27,389 nucleotides of DNA, from positions 1 through 27,389 of the forward strand of contig CAYNRG010000014.1 in the NCBI GenBank assembly GCA_964399545.1. Reading direction: 5' to 3'. Of this stretch, positions 6,444-14,957 are shown piece by piece. How positions within the stretch are numbered: position 1 is the stretch's first letter; the number at the start of each line of letters is the position of its first letter. Made by a program: the position numbers and the translations under genes. The stretch comes from CAYNRG01 sp964399545. Lineage in GTDB: Bacteria; Bacillota_I; Bacilli_A; Erysipelotrichales; Erysipelotrichaceae. A model generated the notes under the pieces. It made no database searches, was not told the DNA's origin, and was given only the letters and a program-made list of their open reading frames with translations.

Positions 6444-7493
6444 ATGAGACTGATTTTAGAAGATGGAAAAGTGTTTCAAGGAGAAGGAATTGTAGACAGA
6501 AAAGTAATTGGTGAAGTTTGTATTGAACATGCAATGTTTGGCTATCAAGAGATTGTTAGTAACCCTGATTTTTTTGGAAAGATTGTTTGTATGAGCTACC
6601 CACTAGTTGGTAATGTTGGGCTGAATGATGAAGATGATGAAAGTCATGATGTGCAAATACGAGGATTGATTGTACGTGAGTATAATGATCAACCAAGTAA
6701 TTTTAGAACGACAACAACGGTTAAAGAAACTTTTGAAGACGGTCATATTGCCTTGATGGACGGGGTAGATACACGAGCTATTACACAATATATTAATGAG
6801 CATGGACCATTAATGGGAATGCTTGTTTCAGAAGAAATTACAATTGAAGAGGCAATTAGTGAAATTCAAGGTATCAAGAGCAATCTTCCTAAAATGGAGC
6901 TACCAAAAAGAAAAGTATACAAGCGAGTAGCAAACCCAGATGGGACAGTAATTATTCTAGACTTAGGGGTAAAACGTAGCGTGATTCAAGCTTTGCATGA
7001 TTTAAGAATGAATGTCATAGTTACACCTATTGAAAACCAAAGTAGTAAAGATCTTCTATCTTTAAAACCAGATGGAATTGTTCTTGCGGGTGGACCAGAA
7101 GATTTTCGACTATTAGACCAAGTGATTCCTCTTGCTCAAGAACTTTTTGGACAAGTACCGATTTTAGCACTTGGAAGTGGACATTTAGCTCTAGCTAAAT
7201 CACAAAACCTTGTGATTGAAAAAATGAAGAAGGGGCATTTTGGTGGGACGCATCCTGTTAGAAATGTGAAAACGGGAAAAGTAGAAATTATGAACCAAGC
7301 TCACCAATATCATGTTCAATCCGGAAGTAAAGATTTAGAAGTTAGTCATATGAATTTATTGGACAACACAGTTGAAGGCTTGCTCAATGAAGAGAAAAGA
7401 GTGATGAGTTTCCAAGGAGATATAACAGGAAGTAATTATGATTTTAAATCTTATCTCGATACATTCGCTAGCTGGATGAAGGAGGGGAAATAA
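6444..7493 (+). CDS. carA: Carbamoyl-phosphate synthase small subunit, glutaminase residues lost
   Basis: CarA normally splits glutamine and channels ammonia to CarB. The N-terminal domain is well kept (FGYQEIVSNP, SYPLVGNVG, DGVDTRAIT). The C-terminal amidotransferase domain is not. The nucleophile block GICLGHQ reads ALGSGHL, with no gap in the alignment, so the catalytic Cys is Gly244. The SFQGHPEAS block reads SFQGDITGS, so the His and Glu of the triad are missing. QNHGF, which contacts glutamine, reads QAHQY, and NGPGDP reads GGPEDF. The frame is intact with normal codons, so it is not a plain pseudogene. It ends one base before carB. The likely consequence is that the complex uses free ammonia or another ammonia source. 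AGAAGGAG precedes ATG 6444. Confidence 0.9.
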   Translation: MRLILEDGKVFQGEGIVDRKVIGEVCIEHAMFGYQEIVSNPDFFGKIVCMSYPLVGNVGLNDEDDESHDVQIRGLIVREYNDQPSNFRTTTTVKETFEDGHIALMDGVDTRAITQYINEHGPLMGMLVSEEITIEEAISEIQGIKSNLPKMELPKRKVYKRVANPDGTVIILDLGVKRSVIQALHDLRMNVIVTPIENQSSKDLLSLKPDGIVLAGGPEDFRLLDQVIPLAQELFGQVPILALGSGHLALAKSQNLVIEKMKKGHFGGTHPVRNVKTGKVEIMNQAHQYHVQSGSKDLEVSHMNLLDNTVEGLLNEEKRVMSFQGDITGSNYDFKSYLDTFASWMKEGK

Positions 7494-7494
7494 G

Positions 7495-10400
7495 ATGCCA
7501 AGAAGAGAAAATATTAAAAAGATTTGTGTCATTGGTTCAGGTCCGATTGTCATTGGACAAGCTGCAGAATTTGATTATGCAGGAACACAAGCATGTTTAG
7601 CATTAAAAGAAGAAGGATATGAGGTTGTTCTAATTAACTCCAATCCTGCTACAATTATGACAGATACAAGCATTGCGGATAAGGTTTATATGGAGCCGAT
7701 TACGCTAGAATATGTTGCGAAGATATTAAGGAAAGAAAGACCTGATGCATTAGTTGCTTCCTTAGGTGGACAGACTGGCTTAAATATGGCGATGCAATTA
7801 GCTGAAAAAGGTATTTTAGAAGAATGCCAAGTTGAAATTTTAGGAACTAATTTTGAATCTATTTCACGCGCCGAAGATCGTAAGCTATTCAAGGAGCTGT
7901 GTTTAAAAATTGGGCAACCCGTTATTGAGTCGAAGATAGCAAATACAATTGAAGAATCTGTAGTTTTTGCGAATGAAATTGGTTATCCAATTATTCTTCG
8001 TCCTGCATTTACTCTTGGAGGAACCGGTGGAGGGTTTGCCGACAATGATGAAGAATTACGCGAATTAGCGCAAAATGCTTTAAAATTATCACCAACATCT
8101 CAAGTTCTGGTAGAAAAGTCAATCAAAGGGATGAAAGAAATCGAATTTGAAGTTATGCGAGATAAAAATGATACAGCTATTGCAATCTGCAGCATGGAAA
8201 ATATTGATCCTGTTGGTGTGCATACGGGTGACTCTATGGTGGTTGCTCCAGCTCAAACATTAACGAAAAAAGAGTGCGGCATGTTAAGAGATGCAGCAAT
8301 AAAAATTATTCGCGAGTTAAAAATTGAAGGAGGATGCAATGTTCAATTTGCTTTGGATCCATTCTCATTTAAATACTATGTAATTGAAGTAAATCCACGT
8401 GTATCAAGAAGCTCTGCTTTGGCAAGCAAAGCAAGTGGCTTTCCAATTGCAAGAGTTAGTGCAAAGATTGCGGTTGGGTATACTTTAGAGGAGATTGCGA
8501 TTGGAAACTTGAATGCTGCGGTAGAGCCTACATTAGACTATGTTGTAATGAAAATCGCACGTTTCCCATTTGATAAGTTTACTAAGGTTTCTAATGCGCT
8601 TTCTACACAAATGAAAGCCACCGGTGAAGTAATGAGTATTGGAAGAACGTTGGAAGAAGCGCTTCTAAAAGCAGTAAGAAGCTTAGAGGTTGGGGTTTGT
8701 CATATTCACAACGAAAAATTTGATAAGGTATTTACGGAGGAATTATTAGGTTATATTGAAACACCTACAGATGATCGTTTATTCGCAATCGGAGAGTTGT
8801 TGAGAAGAAAAGTAGATAGTACATTGATTTACCAAGCGACTATGATCGATCAGTTTTTCTTGGATAAATTAAGAAATATTATCAAGATGGAAGAAGTCAT
8901 TAAAAGAGATCCACAACATAAAAATATTGTGCGTGCGAAGAAAATGGGATTCTCAGATGCTTATTTAGGTAAATTGTTAGATAAGGATGAATTAGAAATG
9001 ATTGCTTATCGAAAAGAAAATAACCTATTCCCAGTTTATAAAATGATTGATATGTGTGCGGGAGAATTTAAAGCAGAGGTTCCTTACTTTTATTCAACTT
9101 ATGAAACAATTAATGACTCTGTTGTTAGTGAACGGCAGAAAATATTAGTATTAGGATCTGGGCCGATTCGAATTGGTCAAGGAGTTGAGTTCGACTATTC
9201 TACAGTTCATGCTATCTATGCTTTGAAAGAAGCAGGGTATGAAGCAATTATTTTGAATAATAACCCTGAAACAGTATCCACGGATTATACTACAAGTGAC
9301 AAGCTTTATTTCGAGCCACTATGCATTGAAGATGTAATGAATGTTATCCATTTAGAAAAACCAATGGGTGTTATTGTAACCTTAGGAGGCCAAACTGCAA
9401 TTAACTTGGCAGATAAATTAGATGCTCTAGGTGTTCCAATTATTGGAACAGATGTAGAGGGTATTTCTCACGCAGAGGATCGTGATCTTTTTGAGAAAGT
9501 TGTGACTTCTCTAGAAATTCCACAGCCACAAGGAAAGGCGGTCTTTACACTAGAAGAGGGAATAGAAACAGCAAGAGCAATTGGATACCCCGTGCTTGTA
9601 CGCCCATCGTATGTTTTAGGAGGGCGAGCAATGCAAATTGTGAATAGTGATGAAGAACTAAAAGAATATTTGCAGAGTGCGGTACAATTAAATGAAAAGC
9701 ATCCTGTTTTAGTTGATAAGTATATTCGCGGAAAAGAAGTCGAAGTTGATGCCATCTGTGATGGAGAACAAGTTTTCATTCCAGGAATTATGGAATTAAT
9801 TGAAAAAACAGGAGTACATTCTGGAGACTCTATTAGTGTTTATCCAAGTTATTCTTTGAGTGAAGAAGTTATTAATAAAGTAGTTGATTATACAACACGA
9901 TTGGGATTAGAGCTAAAGATTAAAGGACTATTCAATATCCAATTTATTGTGGATGGAGAAGAAGTTACGATTATTGAAGTTAATCCACGCTCATCTAGAT
10001 CTGTTCCATTTTTATCAAAAGCAACAGGATTTAAAATGGCCAATATTGCAACTAAAGTTATGATTGGCCAAACATTGGAAGATCAAGGAATTCAAGGTGG
10101 ACTTCAACAGTCTGCTTCAAGATACTATGTAAAGGTGCCAATGTTCTCTTTCTCTAAAATTCATGGATTAGATGCGACACTTTCTCCAGAAATGAAATCA
10201 ACTGGAGAAGCAATTGGTTATGATGTCTCCTTAAATCGTGCTTTGTACAAAGCGTTACAAGCTTCATATACGCGCGTAGAAAATTATGGGACGATATTAG
10301 TGACAATCAGTGATGCAGATAAAGAAACTGCACTTCCTCTTGTAAGAAGATTTTATGATTTAGGATTTAATATTGAAGCTACAAGTGGAACTGCACAGTA

Positions 10401-10665
10401 TTTAAAAGAAAACGGAATTAAGACACGAGTTAGAAAAAAATTATCTCAAGGAAGTGAAGAAATTTTGACATCGATAAGAAAAGGTCACATCACTTATATT
10501 CTCAATACATTGAGTGCAGTGGATCAAGATAAGACTAAAGATGGTTATCAAATTCGCCGTGCTGCAGTAGAAAACAATGTGACAGTATTTACTTCGCTAG
10601 ATACTGTAGATGTATTACTCAATGTCTTAGAAGAGATTACAATGTCTGTATCTACAATCGGATAA
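7495..10665 (+). CDS. carB: Carbamoyl-phosphate synthase large subunit
   Basis: CarB makes carbamoyl phosphate from bicarbonate, two ATP and ammonia, for pyrimidine and arginine synthesis. Its 1056 residues are full length. It has two homologous halves, each with an ATP-grasp domain: GSGPIVIGQAAEFDYAGTQ and GSGPIRIGQGVEFDYSTVH open them. LRPAFTLGGTGGG and VRPSYVLGGRAMQ are the glycine-rich loops, and EVNPRVSRSSALASKA and EVNPRSSRSVPFLSKA are the metal-binding segments. An MGS-like regulatory domain occupies roughly the last 130 residues. Nothing catalytic seems missing, in contrast to CarA. AAGGAGGGG about 7 bases upstream and a 1-base gap to carA indicate tight co-translation. Confidence 0.97.
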   Translation: MPRRENIKKICVIGSGPIVIGQAAEFDYAGTQACLALKEEGYEVVLINSNPATIMTDTSIADKVYMEPITLEYVAKILRKERPDALVASLGGQTGLNMAMQLAEKGILEECQVEILGTNFESISRAEDRKLFKELCLKIGQPVIESKIANTIEESVVFANEIGYPIILRPAFTLGGTGGGFADNDEELRELAQNALKLSPTSQVLVEKSIKGMKEIEFEVMRDKNDTAIAICSMENIDPVGVHTGDSMVVAPAQTLTKKECGMLRDAAIKIIRELKIEGGCNVQFALDPFSFKYYVIEVNPRVSRSSALASKASGFPIARVSAKIAVGYTLEEIAIGNLNAAVEPTLDYVVMKIARFPFDKFTKVSNALSTQMKATGEVMSIGRTLEEALLKAVRSLEVGVCHIHNEKFDKVFTEELLGYIETPTDDRLFAIGELLRRKVDSTLIYQATMIDQFFLDKLRNIIKMEEVIKRDPQHKNIVRAKKMGFSDAYLGKLLDKDELEMIAYRKENNLFPVYKMIDMCAGEFKAEVPYFYSTYETINDSVVSERQKILVLGSGPIRIGQGVEFDYSTVHAIYALKEAGYEAIILNNNPETVSTDYTTSDKLYFEPLCIEDVMNVIHLEKPMGVIVTLGGQTAINLADKLDALGVPIIGTDVEGISHAEDRDLFEKVVTSLEIPQPQGKAVFTLEEGIETARAIGYPVLVRPSYVLGGRAMQIVNSDEELKEYLQSAVQLNEKHPVLVDKYIRGKEVEVDAICDGEQVFIPGIMELIEKTGVHSGDSISVYPSYSLSEEVINKVVDYTTRLGLELKIKGLFNIQFIVDGEEVTIIEVNPRSSRSVPFLSKATGFKMANIATKVMIGQTLEDQGIQGGLQQSASRYYVKVPMFSFSKIHGLDATLSPEMKSTGEAIGYDVSLNRALYKALQASYTRVENYGTILVTISDADKETALPLVRRFYDLGFNIEATSGTAQYLKENGIKTRVRKKLSQGSEEILTSIRKGHITYILNTLSAVDQDKTKDGYQIRRAAVENNVTVFTSLDTVDVLLNVLEEITMSVSTIG

Positions 10666-10667
10666 TA

Positions 10668-10711
10668 TAAAAAGCGATTCCTTGTGGTAATTAAGCAAGA
10701 ATCGTTTTTTT
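10668..10711 (+). terminator. Terminator after carB
   Basis: CGATTC (10675-10680) pairs with GAATCG (10699-10704), extended inward by TTG/CAA, then seven T. Confidence 0.85.
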
Positions 10712-10780
10712 AATTAAGTGAATAGAGAAATTATTTTAGTTAAAGGTGCATTAGATAATGAATTGATACTATGTGATAGG

Positions 10781-10828
10781 AAAAGAGATAGTTTCATCCA
10801 CGAGGAGGATAAAACTTATCTCTTTTTT
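10781..10828. terminator. Bidirectional terminator between carB and the GntR gene
   Basis: AGAGATA (10784-10790) pairs with TATCTCT (10817-10823), continued inward by GTTT/AAAC and ATCC/GGAT. T6 follows on the plus strand and T4 on the minus strand. It overlaps the last codons and stop of the regulator gene. Confidence 0.75.
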
Positions 10829-11538
10829 ACAATATTGAGTTGATAAAGTTCAGGATGCATGTAAAGCTCGGTGTAATCGAAGATATTTCCATCAGCCATA
10901 TAGGTAGTATTCGCAACTCGTAATATTGGTTGGCTAAGTGGTAAGTTTAATTCATTCGCAATATACTCGGGTGGGAAGATGGGAGCTATGTTTTGATAAG
11001 CGTGGTCTACAGATAAATTGTGATTGTCTCCATACTGATATTTTGATCCTTGAAGAACTTTTAAGGATAGCTCAGGATGCATACTTGTAGACATGTATGT
11101 TTTTTCGAATAGTACAGGAACTCCATCGGCAAAACGAGTTCTTTCAACATAGTAGATTTGATCGGTAGAATTGATACCTAAAATTGTTGCAAGAGTATTA
11201 CCAGCTTCAATAATATTAAATGTTTTAATGTGACTACTTGGTGTTTTACCTAAATCCATCATATCTTCAGTAAAGCTCTTAAGAAGTGGAGTTCGTTGGA
11301 TCATTTTTTGCTTATTTACATAGGATCCACTTCCTTGCGTTGTTGAAATCATTCCTTTATGGGATAAATTTTTTAAGGCTTGACGAACAGTTACACGAGA
11401 ACACCCATATTCTTTAGCTAGTTCATGTTCGGTGGGAAGTAGGTCATCAGTGACATAAATTCCCGCATTAATCTTATCAATTAGATCATTTTCAATTTGT
11501 TGATAACGTGGTATTCGAGTAATTTTATTTTTATACAT
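10816..11538 (-). CDS. GntR-family regulator, HutC subfamily (UTRA domain)
   Basis: The 240-residue protein has an N-terminal winged helix (about residues 10-75) with the GntR pattern LPTEHELAKEYGCSRVTVRQAL and QGSGSYV. A UTRA ligand-binding domain follows from about 95 to the end (ERTRFADGVPVLFEKTYM, IFDYTELYMHP). HutC-type regulators sense small sugars, often amino-sugar phosphates, and usually repress the adjacent transport operon. It is divergent from the PTS-DUF3604-sulfatase genes, and a palindrome overlaps their promoter. AAGGAG lies about 7 bases before ATG. The inducer is unknown; a phosphorylated amino sugar is a reasonable guess from context. Confidence 0.9.
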   Translation of the reverse strand: MYKNKITRIPRYQQIENDLIDKINAGIYVTDDLLPTEHELAKEYGCSRVTVRQALKNLSHKGMISTTQGSGSYVNKQKMIQRTPLLKSFTEDMMDLGKTPSSHIKTFNIIEAGNTLATILGINSTDQIYYVERTRFADGVPVLFEKTYMSTSMHPELSLKVLQGSKYQYGDNHNLSVDHAYQNIAPIFPPEYIANELNLPLSQPILRVANTTYMADGNIFDYTELYMHPELYQLNIVKKR

Positions 11539-11557
11539 AAGTAGCTCCTTTTAAGAA

Positions 11558-11586
11558 ATTTTAGCATATTTGTATTATTAAAACAA
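11558..11586 (-). promoter_or_regulatory. Promoter of the GntR gene
   Basis: On the minus strand: TTGTTT (11586-11581), 17 bases, TAAAAT (11563-11558) with a TGC extension. A TATTTGT half-site (11567-11573 on the plus strand) lies in the spacer and matches the operator at 11651, which suggests autoregulation. Confidence 0.55.
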
Positions 11587-11650
11587 GGATTCAATTGCGT
11601 TTTAAGATATAAATAAAGATTACAGTTATATTTATATTAACATATTTATA

Positions 11651-11688
11651 TATTTGTATTGACAAATAATGGGACCGAGAAGTAGAGT
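11651..11688 (+). promoter_or_regulatory. PTS operon promoter with overlapping GntR-type operator
   Basis: TATTTGT (11651-11657) and ACAAATA (11662-11668) form a perfect 7-bp palindrome with a 4-base centre. Consensus -35 TTGACA (11659-11664) lies inside it, followed after 18 bases by TAGAGT (11683-11688). A repressor bound here would block polymerase. Confidence 0.6.
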
Positions 11689-11733
11689 GGAGATAGAAAC
11701 GAAAGCCGAAAGGTAAATAAAGGAGGAGAAAAT

Positions 11734-12528
11734 ATGAATTTCATTCAAGCTCTTACGATTGGTCTTGTAGCTTATCTAGGGCGAAATCAAGTTCCGTGGC
11801 TGTTTGGAACAACAGGAGGATTTTATTGTCTTGGAAGACCCTTGGTTGCGGGGGCGATAGTGGGGTTGATTCTAGGAGATGTTACGACAGGAGTTTTATG
11901 TGGTGTTGCGGTGCAAGCGATGTATATTGGTCAGATTGTTCCAGGAGGGGCGATGCCGTCGGATGTAAATTATGCAGCATATATTGGAATTCCTCTAGCC
12001 ATGGCAGCAGGTGGCGGAGCAGAAGCGGCTATTGCTTTAGCGATTCCTTTAGGAGCATTAGGAACAGCTATGCATAATTTTACAATGACTTTAAATGCAA
12101 CCTTTGCACATCGAGGGGATCGATTTGCAGAAGAAGGAAATATTAAAGGAATTGCCACTAGTAATTTAATGGGAACGATTCCTCATTTTATTGAGAGGGT
12201 ATCCATTGTGAGCATAGCCTGTTATTTTGGAGCTCCGGCAGCAGAAGCTATCTTAAATGCTTTACCACCGCTTGTTCTTCAATTTTTACAAGTAGGAGGA
12301 AGAATGTTACCGGCATTAGGATTTGCATTGCTATTAAACCAAATTATAAGAGAGAAATGGATGATTAGTTTATTTATGATGGGGTGGATTATTACACAGT
12401 CAACCGGTATAACGACAACAGCATTAACGATAATGGCATCAGCAATAGCGCTATTATATGTAATGGCAAAATATAATAAAGAAGGATCTATTGCCGTAGG
12501 AGATGAAGGAGGAACTTGGGATGAGTAA
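11734..12528 (+). CDS. PTS mannose-family EIIC component
   Basis: This is a membrane permease subunit of the mannose/fructose/sorbose PTS family, working with EIID to move a sugar across the membrane. The 264 residues form about seven to eight hydrophobic segments. The early GRPLVAGAIVGLILGDVTTG, the GGAMPSDVNYAAYIGIPLA segment and the GRMLPALGFALLL segment are typical of this EIIC family (AgaC/ManY-like). It has an excellent ribosome site (AAGGAGGAG) and lies downstream of the GntR-controlled promoter. It overlaps EIID by 8 bases. No EIIA or EIIB gene is in the operon, so the phosphoryl-transfer subunits must be elsewhere. The substrate is not readable from the sequence. Confidence 0.92.
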   Translation: MNFIQALTIGLVAYLGRNQVPWLFGTTGGFYCLGRPLVAGAIVGLILGDVTTGVLCGVAVQAMYIGQIVPGGAMPSDVNYAAYIGIPLAMAAGGGAEAAIALAIPLGALGTAMHNFTMTLNATFAHRGDRFAEEGNIKGIATSNLMGTIPHFIERVSIVSIACYFGAPAAEAILNALPPLVLQFLQVGGRMLPALGFALLLNQIIREKWMISLFMMGWIITQSTGITTTALTIMASAIALLYVMAKYNKEGSIAVGDEGGTWDE

Positions 12529-13333
12529 GCGATTGGAACGAAAGCAAGTACGACAAGCAGCATGGACATGGATGTTTTTCCATCACTCCGCCCAAAATTT
12601 TGAGAGAATGCAAGGATTAGCATTCTGTCATACACTTTCTAAGAATTTGGGAGAACTTTATAAAGACGACCCTAAAGAACTAAAAGAGGCGCTTATTCGT
12701 CATATGCAATTTTTTAATACAGAGCCACAACTAGGATCAATGATTCCAGGGATTACACTAGCTTTAGAAGAAGCGCGAGCTAATGGAGAAGGAGTTGACA
12801 CAGAATTAATTTTAGGAACAAAAAATGCATTAATGGGTCCATTTGCGGGAATCGGAGATTCCATTCTGATGGGCACCTATAGTCCAATTTTATTGAGTAT
12901 TGCGATTGGTCTTTCTGTAGAAGGGTCACCTATGGGGGCGTTATTCTTTGTGGTTGCTTGGCTTGGAACAGTGATTCCATTAAAATATTTCATGTTTATG
13001 AAGGGGTATGATTTAGGGTTGGATGCTATAGCAGTGATGATGAATCAAGAAGTAAAAGATAAAATCACAACAGCATTAACGATGGTTGGGTTGATTGTCA
13101 TTGGGGGTGTGGCTTCGACTACTGTAGCAGCTCCAGTTCAGTTTGTTTTTACTGCGGGAGAAATGACAGTATCAATTCAAGAAATCTTAAATAAAATTAT
13201 GCCAACGATACTTCCAATGATATTGACTTTAAGTATTTGGACCTTGGCAGATAAAAAAGGATGGTCAGGAAATAAATTAATCCTAGCTATTCTGGCTTTT
13301 GCAGCATTAATGGTTGGGTTAGGGATTATGTAA
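12521..13333 (+). CDS. PTS mannose-family EIID component
   Basis: EIID is the partner membrane subunit found only in the mannose PTS family. From ATG 12521 it has 270 residues. AAGGAGGAA at 12506-12514 lies 6 bases before this ATG and rules out the earlier ATG at 12503, which overlaps the site. Recognisable segments are WMFFHHSAQNFERMQGLAF near the start, MIPGITLALEE, and GPFAGIGDSILMGT with the helical end. The gene overlaps the EIIC stop, so the two are translationally coupled. A terminator follows, so later genes may depend on read-through. Confidence 0.93.
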   Translation: MSKRLERKQVRQAAWTWMFFHHSAQNFERMQGLAFCHTLSKNLGELYKDDPKELKEALIRHMQFFNTEPQLGSMIPGITLALEEARANGEGVDTELILGTKNALMGPFAGIGDSILMGTYSPILLSIAIGLSVEGSPMGALFFVVAWLGTVIPLKYFMFMKGYDLGLDAIAVMMNQEVKDKITTALTMVGLIVIGGVASTTVAAPVQFVFTAGEMTVSIQEILNKIMPTILPMILTLSIWTLADKKGWSGNKLILAILAFAALMVGLGIM

Positions 13334-13365
13334 AAACAGGCTAGACAAATATCTATCTGTTTTTT
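13332..13365 (+). terminator. Terminator between EIID and the DUF3604 gene
   Basis: ACAG/CTGT and TAGA/TCTA form a hairpin with flanking A and T runs (AAAAACAG ... CTGTTTTTT). It begins at the EIID stop. No promoter is obvious before 13410, so partial read-through is likely and would lower expression of the two enzymes relative to the transporter. Confidence 0.65.
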
Positions 13366-13409
13366 CACAGAAGAGACAAGGACTTAGAATAAACAGAAAA
13401 GAGGAAAAA

Positions 13410-14957
13410 ATGAAATATAAAATTTTATGGACAGATATGCATAGTAATTTGCATCATGAGGATATTGAAGAATTAGAGAAGTGGACAAACCAAATGCGAC
13501 AGGTGATGGATTTTTGGCCGCTAGCCTATTATCCCTATTATATGAGAAAAGATGAAAGTGGATTAGCGGTAGAAGATCGGTATCCAGAAGAAGTCATTGA
13601 AAAGGATTGGCAGCGAATTCGCGATTTTGTTAAAGGAGTAAATGAAGAGGATTTTCCGATGTTTATGGGTTATGAATGGCAAGGTGCGGGACTAGATGGC
13701 GACCATAATGTGTTTTTAAAGGATAACTATCAAAAAATGGAATATCCGCTTCACTATGAAGAACTAGTGAAAGCCTATGAGGGTATAGATGCGATAGGGA
13801 TTCCACATCACTTAGCTTATCAAAAAGGATATCGAGGGAAAAATTGGGATACACAGAATGATCAATTTTCACCTTTTGTGGAGATATATTCTTCCCATGG
13901 ATCTAGTGAAAATGATCAAAATTCAATAGGAATGGAACGCCATATCCACATGGGGCCTCGAACAGGAAAGACGGCAGTAGAAAAAGGATGGGAGAAAGGA
14001 CATGTCTATGGAATTATTGCAGCAGGAGATAATCATCAATGTCCTGGAGTTTACGGGTTTGGTTCTTGTGCTGTTTTAGCTAAAAGCAACTCTAAGGAAG
14101 ATATTTGGGAGGCTTTTATGAAAAGGAGAGTCTATGGGGTAAGCAAGGATCGGATGGAGTTGATTTTTACAGTAGATGAAAATCCTATGGGAGCAGTAGT
14201 GAAAAAAAATTCGACCTCGTTATTGCAGTTGGATATTGTAGCTAGTAATGCACTTGATCGAATTGAAATTGTAAAGGATAATCAAGTGATTGAAATGATT
14301 CCTCATACATCGACTTGGGAAGATCAAGAACTAGGAGGACTAATTCGGTTTAAATTTCAATTGGAATTGGGTTGGGGACCAGACCGCCGAGTTTTTCCTG
14401 ATATTGAGTCAAAAAAATGGAAAGGATCCCTAAAAACAAGTGGTAAATTGTTATCTATTGATAAATGTTGGAGCAATTTTGGGCAGAAATTAACTCAAGT
14501 GACTAAAGATTCTTGTGATTTTGAACTAACTACTTATAAGACAACAGCTAGTGGAAAGTGGATGGGGCCAAGTGCAGTAACAACGGAAGGGTTTATCTTT
14601 GAAATTGAAGCAGATATAAATTCAACAATAGTTTTAAAAATTGAAGGGAAAAAATATGAGCTTACAGTTAAATCGATATTGAAGTCTGGTGAATTGTTTC
14701 CTTTAATGGATGAGGTATCTAAACTCTTAAAAGATCGATTTGATTTCACAGAGTTTTATCGTCAAGATTCTTGGTGGCATAATGCTTATAAAATTAAAAT
14801 TCACCAAGCAGTACCGGAAATAGCCTATACAAGAAAGATTCAAAGAAGAATAGATACGAGAGATTGTCGCCAGATTCGTGCTCGAATTTGGCAAAAAAAT
14901 GGTAGTGTAGCATGGACATCACCGATTTTTATAGAAGAGGTAGATGAAAATGTATAA
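13410..14957 (+). CDS. DUF3604/PHP-like metal-dependent hydrolase
   Basis: The product has 515 residues and no signal peptide. It opens TDMHSNLH and has FMGYEW, DHNVFL, IPHHLAY, VEIYSSHGSSE and AAGDNHQCPG. These His/Asp/Glu-rich blocks match the order seen in DUF3604 proteins, a branch of the PHP metallohydrolase superfamily that probably holds two or three metal ions. The second half (about 250 onward) is beta-rich and without a family I recognise. It lies between a PTS and a sulfatase and overlaps the latter, so it likely acts on the same imported sugar, perhaps cleaving a phosphate or similar ester. That activity is inferred. AGAGG lies about 8 bases before ATG. Confidence 0.8.
   Translation: MKYKILWTDMHSNLHHEDIEELEKWTNQMRQVMDFWPLAYYPYYMRKDESGLAVEDRYPEEVIEKDWQRIRDFVKGVNEEDFPMFMGYEWQGAGLDGDHNVFLKDNYQKMEYPLHYEELVKAYEGIDAIGIPHHLAYQKGYRGKNWDTQNDQFSPFVEIYSSHGSSENDQNSIGMERHIHMGPRTGKTAVEKGWEKGHVYGIIAAGDNHQCPGVYGFGSCAVLAKSNSKEDIWEAFMKRRVYGVSKDRMELIFTVDENPMGAVVKKNSTSLLQLDIVASNALDRIEIVKDNQVIEMIPHTSTWEDQELGGLIRFKFQLELGWGPDRRVFPDIESKKWKGSLKTSGKLLSIDKCWSNFGQKLTQVTKDSCDFELTTYKTTASGKWMGPSAVTTEGFIFEIEADINSTIVLKIEGKKYELTVKSILKSGELFPLMDEVSKLLKDRFDFTEFYRQDSWWHNAYKIKIHQAVPEIAYTRKIQRRIDTRDCRQIRARIWQKNGSVAWTSPIFIEEVDENV

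Noticed and set aside
9468..9779. 103-codon minus-strand frame opposite carB
   Set aside because: It is a shadow of conserved CarB sequence, is Ser-rich in an antisense-like way, and has no promoter or ribosome site.
10816..11538. GntR protein as regulator of carAB
   Set aside because: It is separated from carB by two terminators, and its promoter and operators face the PTS operon.
12279..12635. 118-codon minus-strand frame across the EIIC-EIID junction
   Set aside because: It is antisense to two well-supported overlapping PTS genes and has no start signal.
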